NCBI RefSeq assembly: GCF_000208745.1
Contig: NC_030855.1
Coordinates: 8,846,646 to 8,910,645, forward strand
Source: Theobroma cacao
Lineage: Eukaryota; Streptophyta; Magnoliopsida; Malvales; Malvaceae
Reading direction: 5' to 3'
Length of the DNA: 64,000 nt
Shown here: one piece after another, positions 48,747 through 60,704 of the stretch
Layout: every line of letters begins with the position of its first letter
How positions within the stretch are numbered: the first letter of the stretch is position 1
The notes under the pieces: model-generated
Told to the model about the DNA's origin: nothing
Seen by the model: only the letters and a program-made list of their open reading frames with translations
Databases searched by the model: none
Program-made: the position numbers and the translations under genes

Positions 48747-49344
48747 AGTATAAAAAGGTCTTCTAACAATGAGAAACAAGCTTTTCGAAGCCTTGAATGA
48801 GATTTGAGCTATAGAAAGTTGAAAAACCAGAAAATCTTCACTGTACTTGTCTGCACTTAAACACCTACTCTTTGCATTTGTATTTTGCACTCAATCTTGT
48901 ACCAATCAGATCAACCAGTGATCATAGGTACTTTCTTTTACTACTCTTCTTGTATTCTTAGAGTGAGGAAGTCACTCTAAGGGGTTGTTCAAGCTTGGGA
49001 TAGCTTGATTGTTGTAGGTAGTGGTTAAGCCTTGGAAAATCACTTTGGGTTTTAGTTGAGCCAGTGAAAAACTAGTGTAAAAGGTTTTGGCTGAGCCTTG
49101 AAAAGCCATTGTAAAGCTTGGTGAAAGCTTTTGAATTTCACCGAATCTTAATGGATTTGTTCGAAAAATCCGTGGTTGGATAATCAAGGTAGTGGATGTA
49201 GGTCTTGGATCGAACCACTCTAAATTGCTGTGCATCTTGTACTCTGTTTTTATTTTCTTAAGTTTTGAATATTAGTTTCCAATATTGTTAAGAGCCAAAT
49301 TGTGTTATTCACCCCCCCTTTAGCACATATTATAGGGACCAACA
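48747..49344 (+). mobile_element. 5' LTR of element B, second part (R-U5)
   Basis: The LTR resumes after the CTCCA duplicate with AGTATAAAAAGGTC and runs to GGGACCAACA. The TATA box lies at 48749-48756, only 7 bp from element A. Confidence 0.95.
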
Positions 49345-49345
49345 A

Positions 49346-49358
49346 TTGGTATCAAAGC
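49346..49358 (+). other. Primer-binding site of element B
   Basis: TTGGTATCAAAGC lies one base after the LTR end and matches the initiator-Met tRNA pattern TGGTATCAGAGC with one difference. Confidence 0.92.
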
Positions 49359-49402
49359 TAGTTCCCTGCTATTATGGCTTAACATCCTTTGGGAGGATCC
49401 AA

Positions 49403-50948
49403 ATGGCTCAACAAAAATTCATAGTTGCTGAGGGATAATCAACAAACAGACCACCTTTGTTTGATGGCTCTAATTACCCTTATTGGAGCACACGAATGTC
49501 AATCTATATTAGGGCTATAGACTATGAAATGTGGGACGTCATAACTGATGGACCCTTTATGTCCTTAACCGTGAATGTAATGACAAATGAGTTGATGCCC
49601 AAGCTAAGGTCTGAATGGACTGAGGCTGAAACTAAGGAAGTTCAAATAAATTTTAAGGCCATCAACACATTACATTGTGCCTTGGCCCCCACTGAATTTA
49701 ACAAAGTCTCAAGCTGTACAACAGCTAAACAAGTGTGGGAGAAACTTAGAATAATCCAGAAAGGGACTTATCAAGTCAAGGAGTCCAAAATTGCCCTCTT
49801 AACACATAATTATGAAATGCTTAAAATGGAGCCTGGTGAAGACATCACCAACATGTTTGATAGATTTACAAACATCATAAATAAATATGAGTCAGCTAAG
49901 CAAGCCTATTCCTGAACATGAATTAGTAAAACGACTGCTTAGGAGTCTACCAAAAAACTAAAAGCCTAAAGTGATTGTCATTAGAGAGGCTAAAGATCTG
50001 AACATCATCACACTTAATGAGATTTGTGGTTCTCTTCTTACTTATGAGCTGGAGCTTACGAAAGAAGAAGAAGAAAATCGAAAGGAAGCAAAGGGAAAGA
50101 AAAAGAGTATTGCACTTAAAGCTAGCATCCTTGAAGAAGAGTTGGAAGAGCTTTCCTATGATGATGATGATGAAGAAATAGATCTGGTTGCAACAAAATT
50201 CAGAAAGCTAATGAGCAAAAAAAATCGAAGGCTAGCTAGAAGAGGTTTCAAGAAAGACCAAAGTGCCTCATTGAAAAATAAAAACAAAATTGACTCCAAC
50301 AAAAAGGAGGATCTCATCTGCTATGAGTGCAAGAAACCTGGTCACTTCAAGTTTGATTGCCCATTGTTGAAAAATGAAACTCCCAAGAAAAATACGAAAT
50401 CCAAGAAAGCAATGGTGGCTGCTGCATGGTCAGATAGTGACACTTCAAGCTCTGAAGCTGAAGATGAAAAATCTGAGGAAAGAGCCAATATTTGTTTGAT
50501 GGCATAAGATGATGAAACAGAGGTATCCTCATCCCCTTGCAATAATTCTTTTGATGACTTGCAAGATGAGTATGAATGCCTATACGATGAATTTGAAAAG
50601 CTTTTTTCAAAATACAAATCATTAACGAAAAATGTTGCATTACTTGAAAATGATTTGGATCAAATGAAACAAGAGTTTACTTTTGTTTTTAAGCAAAGAA
50701 ATATTTTACATATTGAGTTGGAACACTCAAAAACAAACTTTGAAGTTTTAAAACAAGAGCTGGAAAACAAGTCTGAAGCTTTGCAAATAACTCTTGATGA
50801 AAACACAGCTCTTAAAATTTTGAAAAATAAAGTTCCAAAAAGAGATGTGTACAAAAAGAAAGATTCATCTAATGCATCACTAAGATGCTATATTTGTAGT
50901 AAAATTGGTCATTTGTCACATGACTGTTTTAAAAAGACAAAAGTGTAA
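49403..50948 (+). pseudogene. Gag of SIRE-type copia element B
   Basis: Gag forms the particle that packages element RNA. ATG at 49403 gives MAQQKFIVAEG, then a TAA at 49436-49438. The frame then continues with PPLFDGSNYPYWSTRMS, the usual copia gag N-terminus. A frameshift near 49895 (within KPIPEHELVKRLLRSLPK) moves the frame. It continues through an acidic/basic region to a zinc knuckle CYECKKPGHFKFDC (50319-50360), a TAA at 50505-50507, and a coiled-coil-like segment (KYKSLTKNVALLENDLDQMK). A second knuckle, CYICSKIGHLSHDC, follows (50886-50927), and the ORF ends at 50946-50948. Two knuckles and a long gag fit the SIRE lineage. Confidence 0.93.
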
Positions 50949-51110
50949 AAAATTAAGAAAATCTGGGTTCCTAAGGGATCATTTGTTGCAACTAACACTC
51001 AATGACTCATCAAAGTATGTGTACCTATAAAGAAAAACTAAAATTCTATTTTGTAGGTTGAGTTGGACTTAAAGGAGACTTGTTCAAAAGCTCAACTCTA
51101 GAAGAAATAG

Positions 51111-54100
51111 CCTTGGTACATGGACAGTGGCTGTTCACGACACATGTCAAGACATGAAATGTTGTTTGCTCAGCTGGATAAGAGAAAGGGAGGAACCTTA
51201 TCCTTTAGAGATGATTCAAAAGGAAGAATCCATGGTATAGGTACAGTTGGTAAGAATTCCCAAACTCAAATTAGTCATGTGTTGTTGGTTAAAAGCTTAA
51301 AGCGTAATTTACTAAGTATTAGTCAATTATGTGATAAAGGATTTAAAGTATGTTTTGATTCAACTAAGTGTGAAGTAATATATATGAGTACAAAAAAATC
51401 TCCTTTATAGGAAAAATATTGAAAAATATGTATGTAGTTTTTCTTTAAGATCTTGCAGTAAATAGTGAAATATGTCTTGTTGCAAATGCTGAAAATGATA
51501 GTTGGCTATGGCATAGGAGATTAGGACATGTTAGCTTGCATACCATGTCAAAATTAATTAAGAAAAATCTTGTTGCTGGATTGTCAGAGTTAAAATTTGA
51601 AAATTATAGAATATGTGATGCTTGCCAACTAGGAAAACAAGTTAGAACATCTTTCAAGTCTAAGAAGACTATTTCAACATCTAGACCTCTTGATTTGCTT
51701 CATATTGATCTATTTGGTCCAATAAGCACAACTAGTTTAGGAGGGAAATCTTATGGCTTTGTAATAGTTGATGACTATTCTAGATATACTTGGGTTTATT
51801 TTCTTACTCATAAGAATGATACTTTATTAGCCTTCTTAAGTCATTGTAAGAAACTAGAAAATGAAAAAGGACTAGCCATAGTTAGCATAAAGAGTGATCA
51901 TGGAGGAGAATTTGAAAATGATGAGTTTGAAAAATTTTGCAATGAAAAGGGGTTGGATCACAATTTTTCTGCACCTAGAACACCCTAGCAAAATGGAGTT
52001 GTTGAGAGAAAAAATTGAACCCTAAAAGAAATGGCTAGGACTATGCTATGTGAGAACAACCTATCTAAATATCTTTGGGTTGAGGCAGTAAATACAGCAG
52101 CTTATATTCTTAATAGAGTCTCAATAAGACCTTTGATTTCAAAGAGTCCATATGAACTTTACAAAGGTAGGAAACCAAATATTTCTCACCTTAGGAGTTT
52201 TGGTTGCAAGTGCTTTGTATTGAATAATGGAAAACAACCCCTAGGGAAGTTTGACGCAAAGAGTGATAAAGCAATATTTTTAGGATATACATTAAACTCA
52301 AAGGCCTATAGTGTTTTGAACAAAAGGACCTCAACCGTTGAAGATTCAATCCATATAGTTTTTGATGAGTCAAATGCTTTACGAAAAAAAGTTCATGATG
52401 ATGATGATGATGTAGAAGTCCTACAAAAACAAATGGAGGAAATGAGTTTAGAAAACAACAAAAATAATGAAGAAAGCTCACCTAAAAAAAAAAAGGAAAC
52501 TCCACCTCTAGAAATTCTGCAAAGAGCAGAAAATCAGCATGATGATCTACCAAGGAGTTGGAGATTTGTAAGAGATCACCCACAAGATCAAATAATAGGT
52601 GGCATTTCACAAGGAGTTAAAACAAGGAAAGCAACTAAAGAAACTTTTGAGTTTTTAGCTTTTATATCTCAAATTGAACTTAAAAACTTTGAAAAAGCTG
52701 AAAAAGAGGAAAGTTGGATAATGGCCATGCAAGAAGAACTTCATTAATTCACAAGGAGTCGTGTATGGTCATTGGTACCTAGACCTTCAAATCACCCTAT
52801 TGTTAGTACAAAATGGGTATTTAGAAATAAGGTAGATAAGCAAGGAAATGTAGTTAGAAATAAAGCTAGGCTAGTTGCAAAAGGATACAACCAAGAAGAA
52901 GAAATAGATTATGATGAAACCTTTGTTCTCATTGTTAGCATTGAAGCCGTAAGGTTGTTGCTAGCTTTTGCATGTTTCATGAATTTTAAATTGTTCTAAA
53001 TGAATGTAAAAAGTGCATTCTTAAATGGATTAATTCAAGAGGAAGTATATGTAGAACAATCACCTGGTTTTGAAGACTTTGAAAAATTTGATCATGTTTT
53101 AAACTTCATAAAGCCTTGTATGGATTGAAACAAGCTCCTAAAGCTTGGTATGAGAGGCTTTCAAAATTTCTAGTTGAAAAAGGGTATGATAGAGGCAGCA
53201 TCGATACTACATTGTTCATTAAGAGATATCTAAATGATTTAATTATTGTGCAAATATATGTGGATGACAATGTATTTGGTGCAACTAATGAGGCTTTATG
53301 CACGAACTTTGCTACGGAAATGTAAGGTGAATTTGAGATGAGCATGATGGGAGAGTTGAGGTACTTCCTTGGTCTTCAAATTAAACAAAGTGAGGAAGGA
53401 ATCTTCATCAACCAAGAAAGATACACTCAATATATGCTCAAGAAATTAGATGTGCTAAAGTTGAAATCAATTTCCACACCGATGAGTCCATCCACCAAAC
53501 TCGACTTAGATGAAAAAGGTAAGGATGTAAATCAAAAGCTCTATAGAGGTATGATCGACTCTCTTCTTTACTTAACAGCAAGTAGACCAGATATTTAGTT
53601 TAGTGTGTGCATGTGTGCTAGATTTCAGTCACAACTTAAAGAAACACACTTAACAGCTTGTAAGAGAATTTTTAGATACCTCATAGACACTCAAGGACTA
53701 GGAATATGGTACTCTAGAGACTCAACTCTTAGCTTAGTTAGATATTCAGATGTTGACTTGGCTGGCAACAGAACTAATAGGAAAAGCACTAGTGGAACAT
53801 GCCAATTTTTAGGAATCATGCTTATGTCTTGGTCCAACAAGAAGCAAAACTCAATAGCTTTGTCAACAGTCGAAGCAGAGTATGTATCACTAGGTAGCTG
53901 CTGTGCATAAATTCTTTGGATCAAACAACAATTAAAAGACTATGGAATAACTATGCATAACATACCAATATACTGTGATAACACAAGTGCAATCAATATA
54001 TCAAAAAACCCTATGCAACACTCTAGGACAAAGCACATTAAAATAAGACACAATTTTATTAGAGACCATGTAGTGAAAAATGATATTAAGATAGAATTTG

Positions 54101-54207
54101 TGAACACTTTACATCAATTAGCAAACATTTTTACCAAACCTCTGAATGAAGATAGATTCTGTGAGATTAAAAGAAATTTAAGGATGATTAGTATGAAGGA
54201 ATTATAA
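51111..54207 (+). pseudogene. Pol of SIRE-type copia element B
   Basis: Domains in order: aspartic protease WYMDSGCSRHMS (from 51114); GAG-preIN zinc finger WHRRLGHVSLHTM...CDACQLGKQ (51500-51650); integrase core DLFGPISTTS, SDHGGEFEN and QNGVVERKN, so all three acidic residues are still encoded; RT KWVFRNKVDKQGNVVRNKAR, NVKSAFLNG and the palm site YVDD (53257-53268, followed by Asn instead of Ile); RNase H YSDVDLAGNRTNRKSTSG and ALSTVEAEYVS; C-terminus HSRTKHIKIRHNF to stop 54205-54207. Stops lie at 51408, 51986, 52016, 52745, 52997, 53326, 53597 and 53908, with a frameshift near 53098. Several stops are CAA-to-TAA changes where E keeps Gln. Confidence 0.95.
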
Positions 54208-54607
54208 GAAAACCTTTGGCTCTCACATAGAAAACAAAGTGCATTCAGTCGACTAAGGAAATCTTAGTCAACTAAGAGTGGTCTAACAACATTAAATAAT
54301 AAGACTTAGTAAGTTTAGAAAAGGAAGAGTAAAATGAGGTAAAAATTTAGTTTACCAGGTGCAAAGAGAAATAAGAAATACTACCAAAGGTAAATAACCA
54401 AAATTTTAAAGGGAATTTTGAAATTATAAAGAATGAAAGTAGGGCAGCACTTAAGGGAAGGTGAACAGTTTTTCTAAGAAATAACTACTGACAACCTCTC
54501 CTCTTCTCTCCCATAAAACCTGTTGCTCTAAAAACCAAAATCCAAATCGTCCTGTTTGCCTCTGAAACTGACTCAAACCCTAACCATTAAAAATTTTTAG
54601 AATCAAA
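54208..54607 (+). other. Spacer between pol and third ORF in element B
   Basis: There is no ORF. It carries the CAGTCGACTAAG motif near 54245-54257 and a pyrimidine-rich tract (54495-54512) like that of E, but without the acceptor AG. Confidence 0.75.
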
Positions 54608-56561
54608 ATGGCAAGAACATCTCAAAGTAAAGAGATATTAGAAAAGAAGAAAAGGAAAAGGCCAATAGAGGAAGGAACAGGAACGAAAAGTCTGAAGAAG
54701 AAACAGAAAATCATGCCTACTTCAGTGAAAGAAATATTTGAGAAACTAAGAGAAAAGAAGTAGAAAACTGACAAGAAGAAAGATACAGAATCCTCACTCC
54801 ACAAAGGTACTAGTTCCTCTTCTTCGAAGTTTAGGAATAAGTTGCATGAATATAGGTTCAAAAATATTGAGGATGCACCAATCTCCTGTGGTAAATTTAT
54901 TGATTGAAAGAGTTTTGATGAAAATATAGAATTCCAAACTAGTTTATCTAAGTATTTTGATGAACTGAAACTAAAAGGTTACAGCACCTTTAAGAATAGG
55001 TCTTATAGTACAAGTTTGGTCAAAGAGTTCTATTCCGAGATTGCTTTGAAAGGAAAGGACTTAGTTGATTCTAATGAGTATGTCGAAGATGGTTTAAATG
55101 TATATTTGAATGGGAAAGAATTTGTTGTGACTGCTGAAGATTTAGGACACTTGTTGAAAATAAAATGTGAAGAAGGTGAGTATGAGCTCACTGAAAAATA
55201 TGATCCATCCTCATTGTGGGAGATCATCACAGCGAGAAAGGAAAAATACTCCTCAAAAAGTAATTCGGGTCTAATTTTTACCCCTCAGATTAGATTTTTA
55301 CACTATTTTATGGCAGCAAATATTCAGGGTAAAAGTGAAAGTCTTAGCTACATCAGCCTTTAGGACCTTTGGCTGATGGAACATGCCTTCAACGGGGTAT
55401 CTCTAAATCTGGGAAGATATATGATTGAAAAAATGAGAAGTGCCTACAATCTTGACAAGGTTAATCTGTCGTATGGGAATGTCATTACATCCCTTGTATA
55501 GAAGAAAGGAATATGGGCAAAGAGGTATGATATGGACTTGGTAAAAACCAGAGATCAAGCTTTTTATTATGGGAGCTTGGTTAAAATGGGGTATATACTC
55601 GATGGGGAAAGGTTCATTAAGAACCCCAAGATTGGTCCAAAAAAAGAACACAGCCTACCTACTGAACCTGAAGGAGCCTCCTCCAAATTCTCAAATGAAG
55701 TAATTTTTAACTTGCTCATGAGGATTAATGGAAAGCTGAATGACCAAGAAGAAAAGCTACAAAAAATTGAAGAGAGAATCACTGAGTTGGAAAACAAGCT
55801 GAAGGAAAATGAAAATATTCCATCTGAACCTGTGGCTGCAGACAACTCTGTAACATCTAGCACTGTATCAGCATAGCAATGTGCTGAAGGTTCAGCTAAG
55901 TCAGCAGAAAAATTTGCTCCTCATGGTGGAAGTTATGGCATTCAAGCTGAAGGTTCCACCTACAAATCTGCCAGTTCTATTCTGAAGACTGAAGACCCTC
56001 ACTAAGAGGATGATTAGCCAGCCAAGACACCCTCTCCTGAACTTCAAAGCAAAAATGAATCAAAACAAGGGACTGAAGTGGTTGGTTCAGAAACAGAGAA
56101 ACACTAGGCCTCTCCTCCAAATTCAGAGGAAGTTTCCATTATGGATGTCTTCCACCAAATGGTTAAGGAAGGACAAGCTGAAAAAGACACTGCCAGGATA
56201 AAAACTCAAAAGGATGGTAGAGATGCAGGAAAAGGAAAAAAACCTGCATCAACTCCTTAAGCAAAGACAATATCCGGGAAAGAAAAAGCCACTGCAGCAC
56301 TATCAACTGAGGCAAAACTACCAACCAAGGGAAAGAAGACTATGGCCACCAAGACAGCTTTTCTCAAGAGAAGAAACTCTTCCAAGTTAGTAGAGAAATT
56401 CAGACCAGTTTCTACCTTTTCTCCTCAAAGTCCAATCCCTATCTTAAGCAAGTCCTCACTAGAACCTTCCCCTAAACAGTCATCATTTCTCCGAGAGCCC
56501 TCTCCTTATCCTCACTTTCTATGACACTGAATCCTCACCTTTTGACACATCAGATGAATAA
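54608..56561 (+). pseudogene. Third ORF of SIRE-type element B
   Basis: ATG at 54608 starts MARTSQSKEILEKKKRKRPI. The central part (55016-55363 and 55532-55876) shows FYSEIALKGKDLVDSNEY, LNVYLNGKEFVVTAEDLGHL, SLWEIITARKEKYSS, MEHAFNGVSLNLGRYMIEKM and GSLVKMGYILDGERFIKNPK. A heptad coiled coil KLQKIEERITELENKLKENE follows, then a basic and Ser/Pro-rich tail ending at TAA 56559-56561. The central pattern fits the 'putative plant transposon protein' domain as I remember it. Stops (for example near 54762, 54907, 55361 and 55500) and frameshifts break it. This is the position of the SIRE 'envelope-like' ORF, but no signal peptide or transmembrane helix is visible, and basic clusters suggest nucleic-acid binding or nuclear location instead. 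Confidence 0.8.
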
Positions 56562-57360
56562 AAGCCCCTTCCTTTGATGTTGACAAAAAGGGGGAGTAGA
56601 ATGGGTGCAGGAACCAGAGAATAAATTTAAAAAAAATGTTAAGGTAAAGGAACCAAGAACCTAAGAAAGAAAAGAAAGAAGAATCAGGAGTAGGAACTTA
56701 GAAAAAGAGGAAATAGGAAGCAAAATTGTCTAAGGGCAATTTCGAAATACTTTTTTATTAACTGTTATTGGTGCCATGGTGGCACTTGAACACTTAAGTT
56801 TAATTCTATTGTTTATATAGTTGTGTGTGAAAAGTGAATGCTAAAATGTCTATGTTGTTTAATTGCTACAAATTGAAGTCTGCTGATATTTTGTTAACTT
56901 GGTATTTTTACTGTCATGACCAAAATCTGCTGACACTAAGCTGACATTGATTTACAAGCTGATAAATGATTTTCAATATGGCATTAAGAATAACTTCTGT
57001 TTATAAATAGATATAGATGTTGTGTATTGAATGTCAATTGAATTATGAAGGGAATAGATAAAATTTGATGATTGTATGCTGTTGAGAGAACTTTGTTCAA
57101 TTCTTTATGAAAAATCTGTCAACATTCATTGCTGTTAATCATTCCAGATTTCTGCACATGTCTATACACATATATATTCTAAGTGTATAATGTCATTCTC
57201 TCTATATGACAAGAATAAAATCTGCTAGAATAAAGTAAGCAAAATATGCACACACTAATGGGGAGCATATACTTAGGGGGAGCAATCCTCATTTTTTGTA
57301 AAAAACTAAAAAGACTAAAAGGACACTATGCTGTTAATCAAGGAATGTTTTGTCATCATC
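56562..57360 (+). other. Non-coding 3' region of element B
   Basis: There is no ORF. Polypurine runs CAAAAAGGGGGAG (about 56584-56596) and CTTAGGGGGAGC (about 57273-57284) precede the true polypurine tract, as in E. Confidence 0.8.
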
Positions 57361-57374
57361 AAAAAAGGGGAGAT
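57361..57374 (+). other. Polypurine tract of element B
   Basis: AAAAAAGGGGAGAT lies immediately upstream of the 3' LTR. Confidence 0.9.
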
Positions 57375-58425
57375 TATTGGCTCCATTAGTTTTTGATGAT
57401 AATAAAACATTCCCATTCATTTGTGTCTAATATCTTTACTTGAGTGGGTAGGAAAATTAATATATGAAATTAATCATTTAACTCCTCAAAGAGTATATCA
57501 AAAGAAAAAGATGAATAAAAATAACCAAATGTAACTAACTAACAAGGAGGAAGCCTATTGGTGAAACAAGGAAGAATATTGGTTGACCAAGTTTCAAATT
57601 GGAGGAATGGCAAGCTGAAGAGTTTGAGAAACAAAACCAACTTAGTCAACCAAGTCAGTCAATTAAGTGCTCTCTACCAGAATCTACAACCTGAAACAAA
57701 ACCAACTTAGTCGACCAAGTCAGTCGACTAAGAGCTCTCTATCTGCAAATTGAACCAGAGCACTACAAGACAGATTAACGGCTAGAACTCATCCTCAAAT
57801 ATTTCCAACGGGCATAAAACTGCCAAACTGCCATCAGAGTTGCATCTCCAAGTATAAAAGGGTCTTCCAACAATTAGAAACAAGTTTGTAGAAGCCTTGA
57901 ATGAGATTTGAGCTAAAGAGAGTTGAAAAACCAGAAAATCTTCACTGCACTTAAATGCCTACTCTTTGCATTTGTATTTTGCACTCAATCTTGTACCAAT
58001 CAGATCAACCAGTGATCATAGGTACTTTCTCTTACTACTCTTATTGTATTCTTAAGGTGAAGAAGTCACTTTAAGGGGTTGTTCAAGCTTGGGATAGATT
58101 GATTGCTGTAGGTTGTGGTTGAGCCTTGGAAAACCAGTTTATGTTTTAGTTGAGCCTGTGAAAAACTAGTGTAAAAGGTTTTGGCTGAGCCTTGAAAAGC
58201 CATTGTAAAACTTAGTGAAAGCTTGTGAATATCACCGAATCTTGAAAAAATCCTTGGTTGGATAATCAAGGTAGTGGATGTAGGTCTTGGACCAAACCAC
58301 TCTAAATTGATGTGCATCTTGTACTCTGTTTTTATTTTCTTAAGTTCTGAAAATTAGTTTCTAATATTGTGAAGAGCCAAATTGTGCTATTCACCCCCTT
58401 CTAGCGCATATTATAGGGACCAACA
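57375..58425 (+). mobile_element. 3' LTR of element B
   Basis: This 1051-bp LTR starts TATTGGCTCC, so the terminal TG has mutated to TA. It has both AGTCGAC motif copies (57638-57737), a TATA box at 57853-57860, and ends GGGACCAACA. The second half is clearly similar to 48747-49344 but with many substitutions, so B is not a very recent insertion. Confidence 0.95.
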
Positions 58426-58799
58426 GAGACTTGCTGCAACATAAGTAATGGCATCTTTAGACTTTCACTCTGAGTCACTCCTCTGCATAGAGGTCTTGCT
58501 ATGTCAAATAGCCAGAATTATAAAGACTATTAGTCTACCAAAAATGTGTTTGCTAAACTTTGAGGTTGTGTAATGAATACCACTTGTGATGTTGAATTTC
58601 TCTGAAGTTATTAAACCAGGTTATTGGTATCTAGATGCTATGTTTTAAATATCGTGTTTATTTGGTTTAAGTAAAAGATAGTATTAATATTGCCAGTTGG
58701 TTTTTAATTATCTAGAATCTCAATTAGGCTTGTTCGAGATTTGGTGGGTTTACTCGTAAGTCTCGGATGCCGGTAACGATCAGGGAAAAGATCATTACA
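58426..58799 (+). mobile_element. Solo LTR C, right end
   Basis: After the GAGAC duplicate the LTR continues TTGCTGCAACATAAG and ends ATCATTACA. The end (CTCGGATGCCGGTAACGATC) parallels the end of LTR A (minus strand CTCGGACGTCAGTAACAGTC). Confidence 0.85.
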
Positions 58800-59955
58800 A
58801 AATGTCCATTTGTAGTCACTCATGGCTTTGAAAGCCTTGTTACTCACATTGAATAATTTTATAATATTATGAATGATTTTAAATCAAAATATTTTTTTTT
58901 GGTTCAAATCGATCATAATTGGATGTGTGCATCAAGAAACATGAAGTAGATGCCATCCATTGAGAAGAAAAGTCCATATATAGTCACTCATGCCATTGAA
59001 AGCCTTATTACTCACTTTAAATGGATTTACAATCTTATAAATGATTTGAAATGAAAAATCTTTTTCGTTTTTGGTTAAAATAAATCATGATTGTATGTTT
59101 CCATCAAAAAACATGAAGTAGATGCCACACATTATTAAGAAAAGTCCATTTATAATCACCAATACCATTGAAAGCCTTGTTACTCCCTTAAAATGGTTTT
59201 ATAATCTTATCAATGATTTTAAATCAAAATACATTTCATTTTTGGTTAAAATTGATTATAATTGGATGTTTACATTGGGAAATGTGAAGTGGATACTATC
59301 CATTGATAAAAAAAGTCCATTTAGAGTCACTCATGCCATCAAAAGCCTCGTTACTCGCTTTAAATGGTTTTATAATCTTATAGATGATTTTAAATCAAAA
59401 TCTTTTTTATTTTTGCTTAAAATTAATCATAATTGGATGTTTCCGTTGAGAAACATGAAGCAGATACTATTCGTTGACAAGAAAAGTCCATTTATAGTCA
59501 CTCATGCCATCCAAAAGCTTGTTCCTTGCTTAAAATGGTTTTAAAATCTTAATAATGATTTTAATTTAAAATATTTTTTGTTTTTGGTTAAAATCAATCA
59601 TAATTGATGTTAGAATTGGTAAACCTGAAGCAGATCCAATCTATTAAGAAGAAAAGTCCATTTATAGTCACTCATGCCATCGAAAGCCTTATTACTCGCT
59701 TTAAATGGTTTTATAATCTTATAAATGATTTCAAATCAAAATCTTTTTTTGTTTTTAGCTAAAATCCCTCATAATTGGATGTTTGCATTAAGAAACATGA
59801 GGTAGATGCCATCCATTGACAAGATAAGTCTATTTATAGTCACTCATGCCACCGAAAGCCTTATTACTAGTTTTGAATGGTTTTATAATGTTATAAATGA
59901 TTTTAAATCAAATTCTTTTTCATTTTTTGGTTGAAATCAATCATAATTGGATGTT
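58800..59955. repeat. 171-bp tandem satellite array, third block
   Basis: The monomer resumes at AAATGTCCATTTGTAGTCAC, exactly where the block at 25630 broke off, so 25631-58799 is an insertion into one array. About 7 units follow. The array is interrupted at TTGGATGTT by element H; whether it goes on beyond is not visible. Confidence 0.92.
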
Positions 59956-60690
59956 TGTAGAGAATTGTAAAGTTGTTACAACTATGAGATCACTATGCAT
60001 CAAAGCCATGTTCCTAAATAATGATAATCAATTAAGTTGGAGTAGATTGGAATAGACAAAAATAAAGTGAAAAATTAATTAAGTTCACAAGGACTTAATT
60101 AAATAAAAATACAACTATTGTATCTAGGGTTGCAACTTAGTTTGGCTATATAAATTTGTTATGTTAGCCAACTAAACCTTTAAGCCTTTGGCCACTTCTT
60201 AGCCATTTCATAAAAATAAGAAAAGAAAAATAGTTTTCTTTATCTTAGAAAAATAAGATTCGACAAGAACTTTTAGTCTTTTTGTTCTAAAAGCAAATCT
60301 TGCTAGCACAAGTAAAATCTTACCTTTGAGAAGGTCTTATTCGGTCATTATTAGAGGCCAAACACTTGGATGGTTAAAGATTTGACAAATTTTAAAGGTG
60401 AAGAAGCGATTGTAGGCTTTCAGACTAATTTGTACTATTTTTGACTTACTTGCTTCATCATAAGCATTTTGGATTTAATTAGCTCTTGATTACAATATCA
60501 AGAGAAAGGTACGTAATACTTGAATCTACTAGTGTTCATAATTAATTCAAAAATTGCATGCAAAACACAAGCAGTGATCCTATGGGATTCGACTGTTTCT
60601 TTGATTAAATGCGTATTTTATTTTTACACTGTGTTATATTTTTTATTCTTTAATTATTTTTATGTTTGAGCATGAGGTCGAATCCCAACA
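59956..60690 (+). mobile_element. 5' LTR of copia-type element H
   Basis: This 735-bp LTR runs from TGTAGAGAATTGTAAAG to GAATCCCAACA and is followed by a primer-binding site, so it is a 5' LTR in plus orientation. It is related to solo LTR I (22784-23693). A TATA-like TATATAAATTTG lies near 60138. The opposite-strand ORF 60650-60913 has no domain. Confidence 0.85.
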
Positions 60691-60691
60691 G

Positions 60692-60704
60692 TGGTATCAG
60701 AGCC
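60692..60704 (+). other. Primer-binding site of element H
   Basis: TGGTATCAGAGCC, the standard initiator-Met tRNA primer complement, lies two bases after the LTR end. Confidence 0.93.

Larger units (their letters stand above)
30139..58425 (+). mobile_element. Full-length SIRE-type Ty1/copia element B with GAGAC target duplication
   Basis: The element runs from TGTTGGCTTC (30139) to GGGACCAACA (58425). It is flanked by GAGAC at 30134-30138 and 58426-58430, so both ends are original. Order: 5' LTR (split by element A), primer site, gag, protease, integrase, RT, RNase H, third ORF, polypurine tract and 3' LTR. Without element A it is about 10.2 kb. All ORFs carry stops and frameshifts. It is inserted in LTR C and supplies the uninterrupted reference for element E. 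Confidence 0.96.

Noticed and set aside
49346..49358. Primer-site sequences as tRNA genes
   Set aside because: Only 13-15 nt complementary to a tRNA 3' end are present; there is no cloverleaf.
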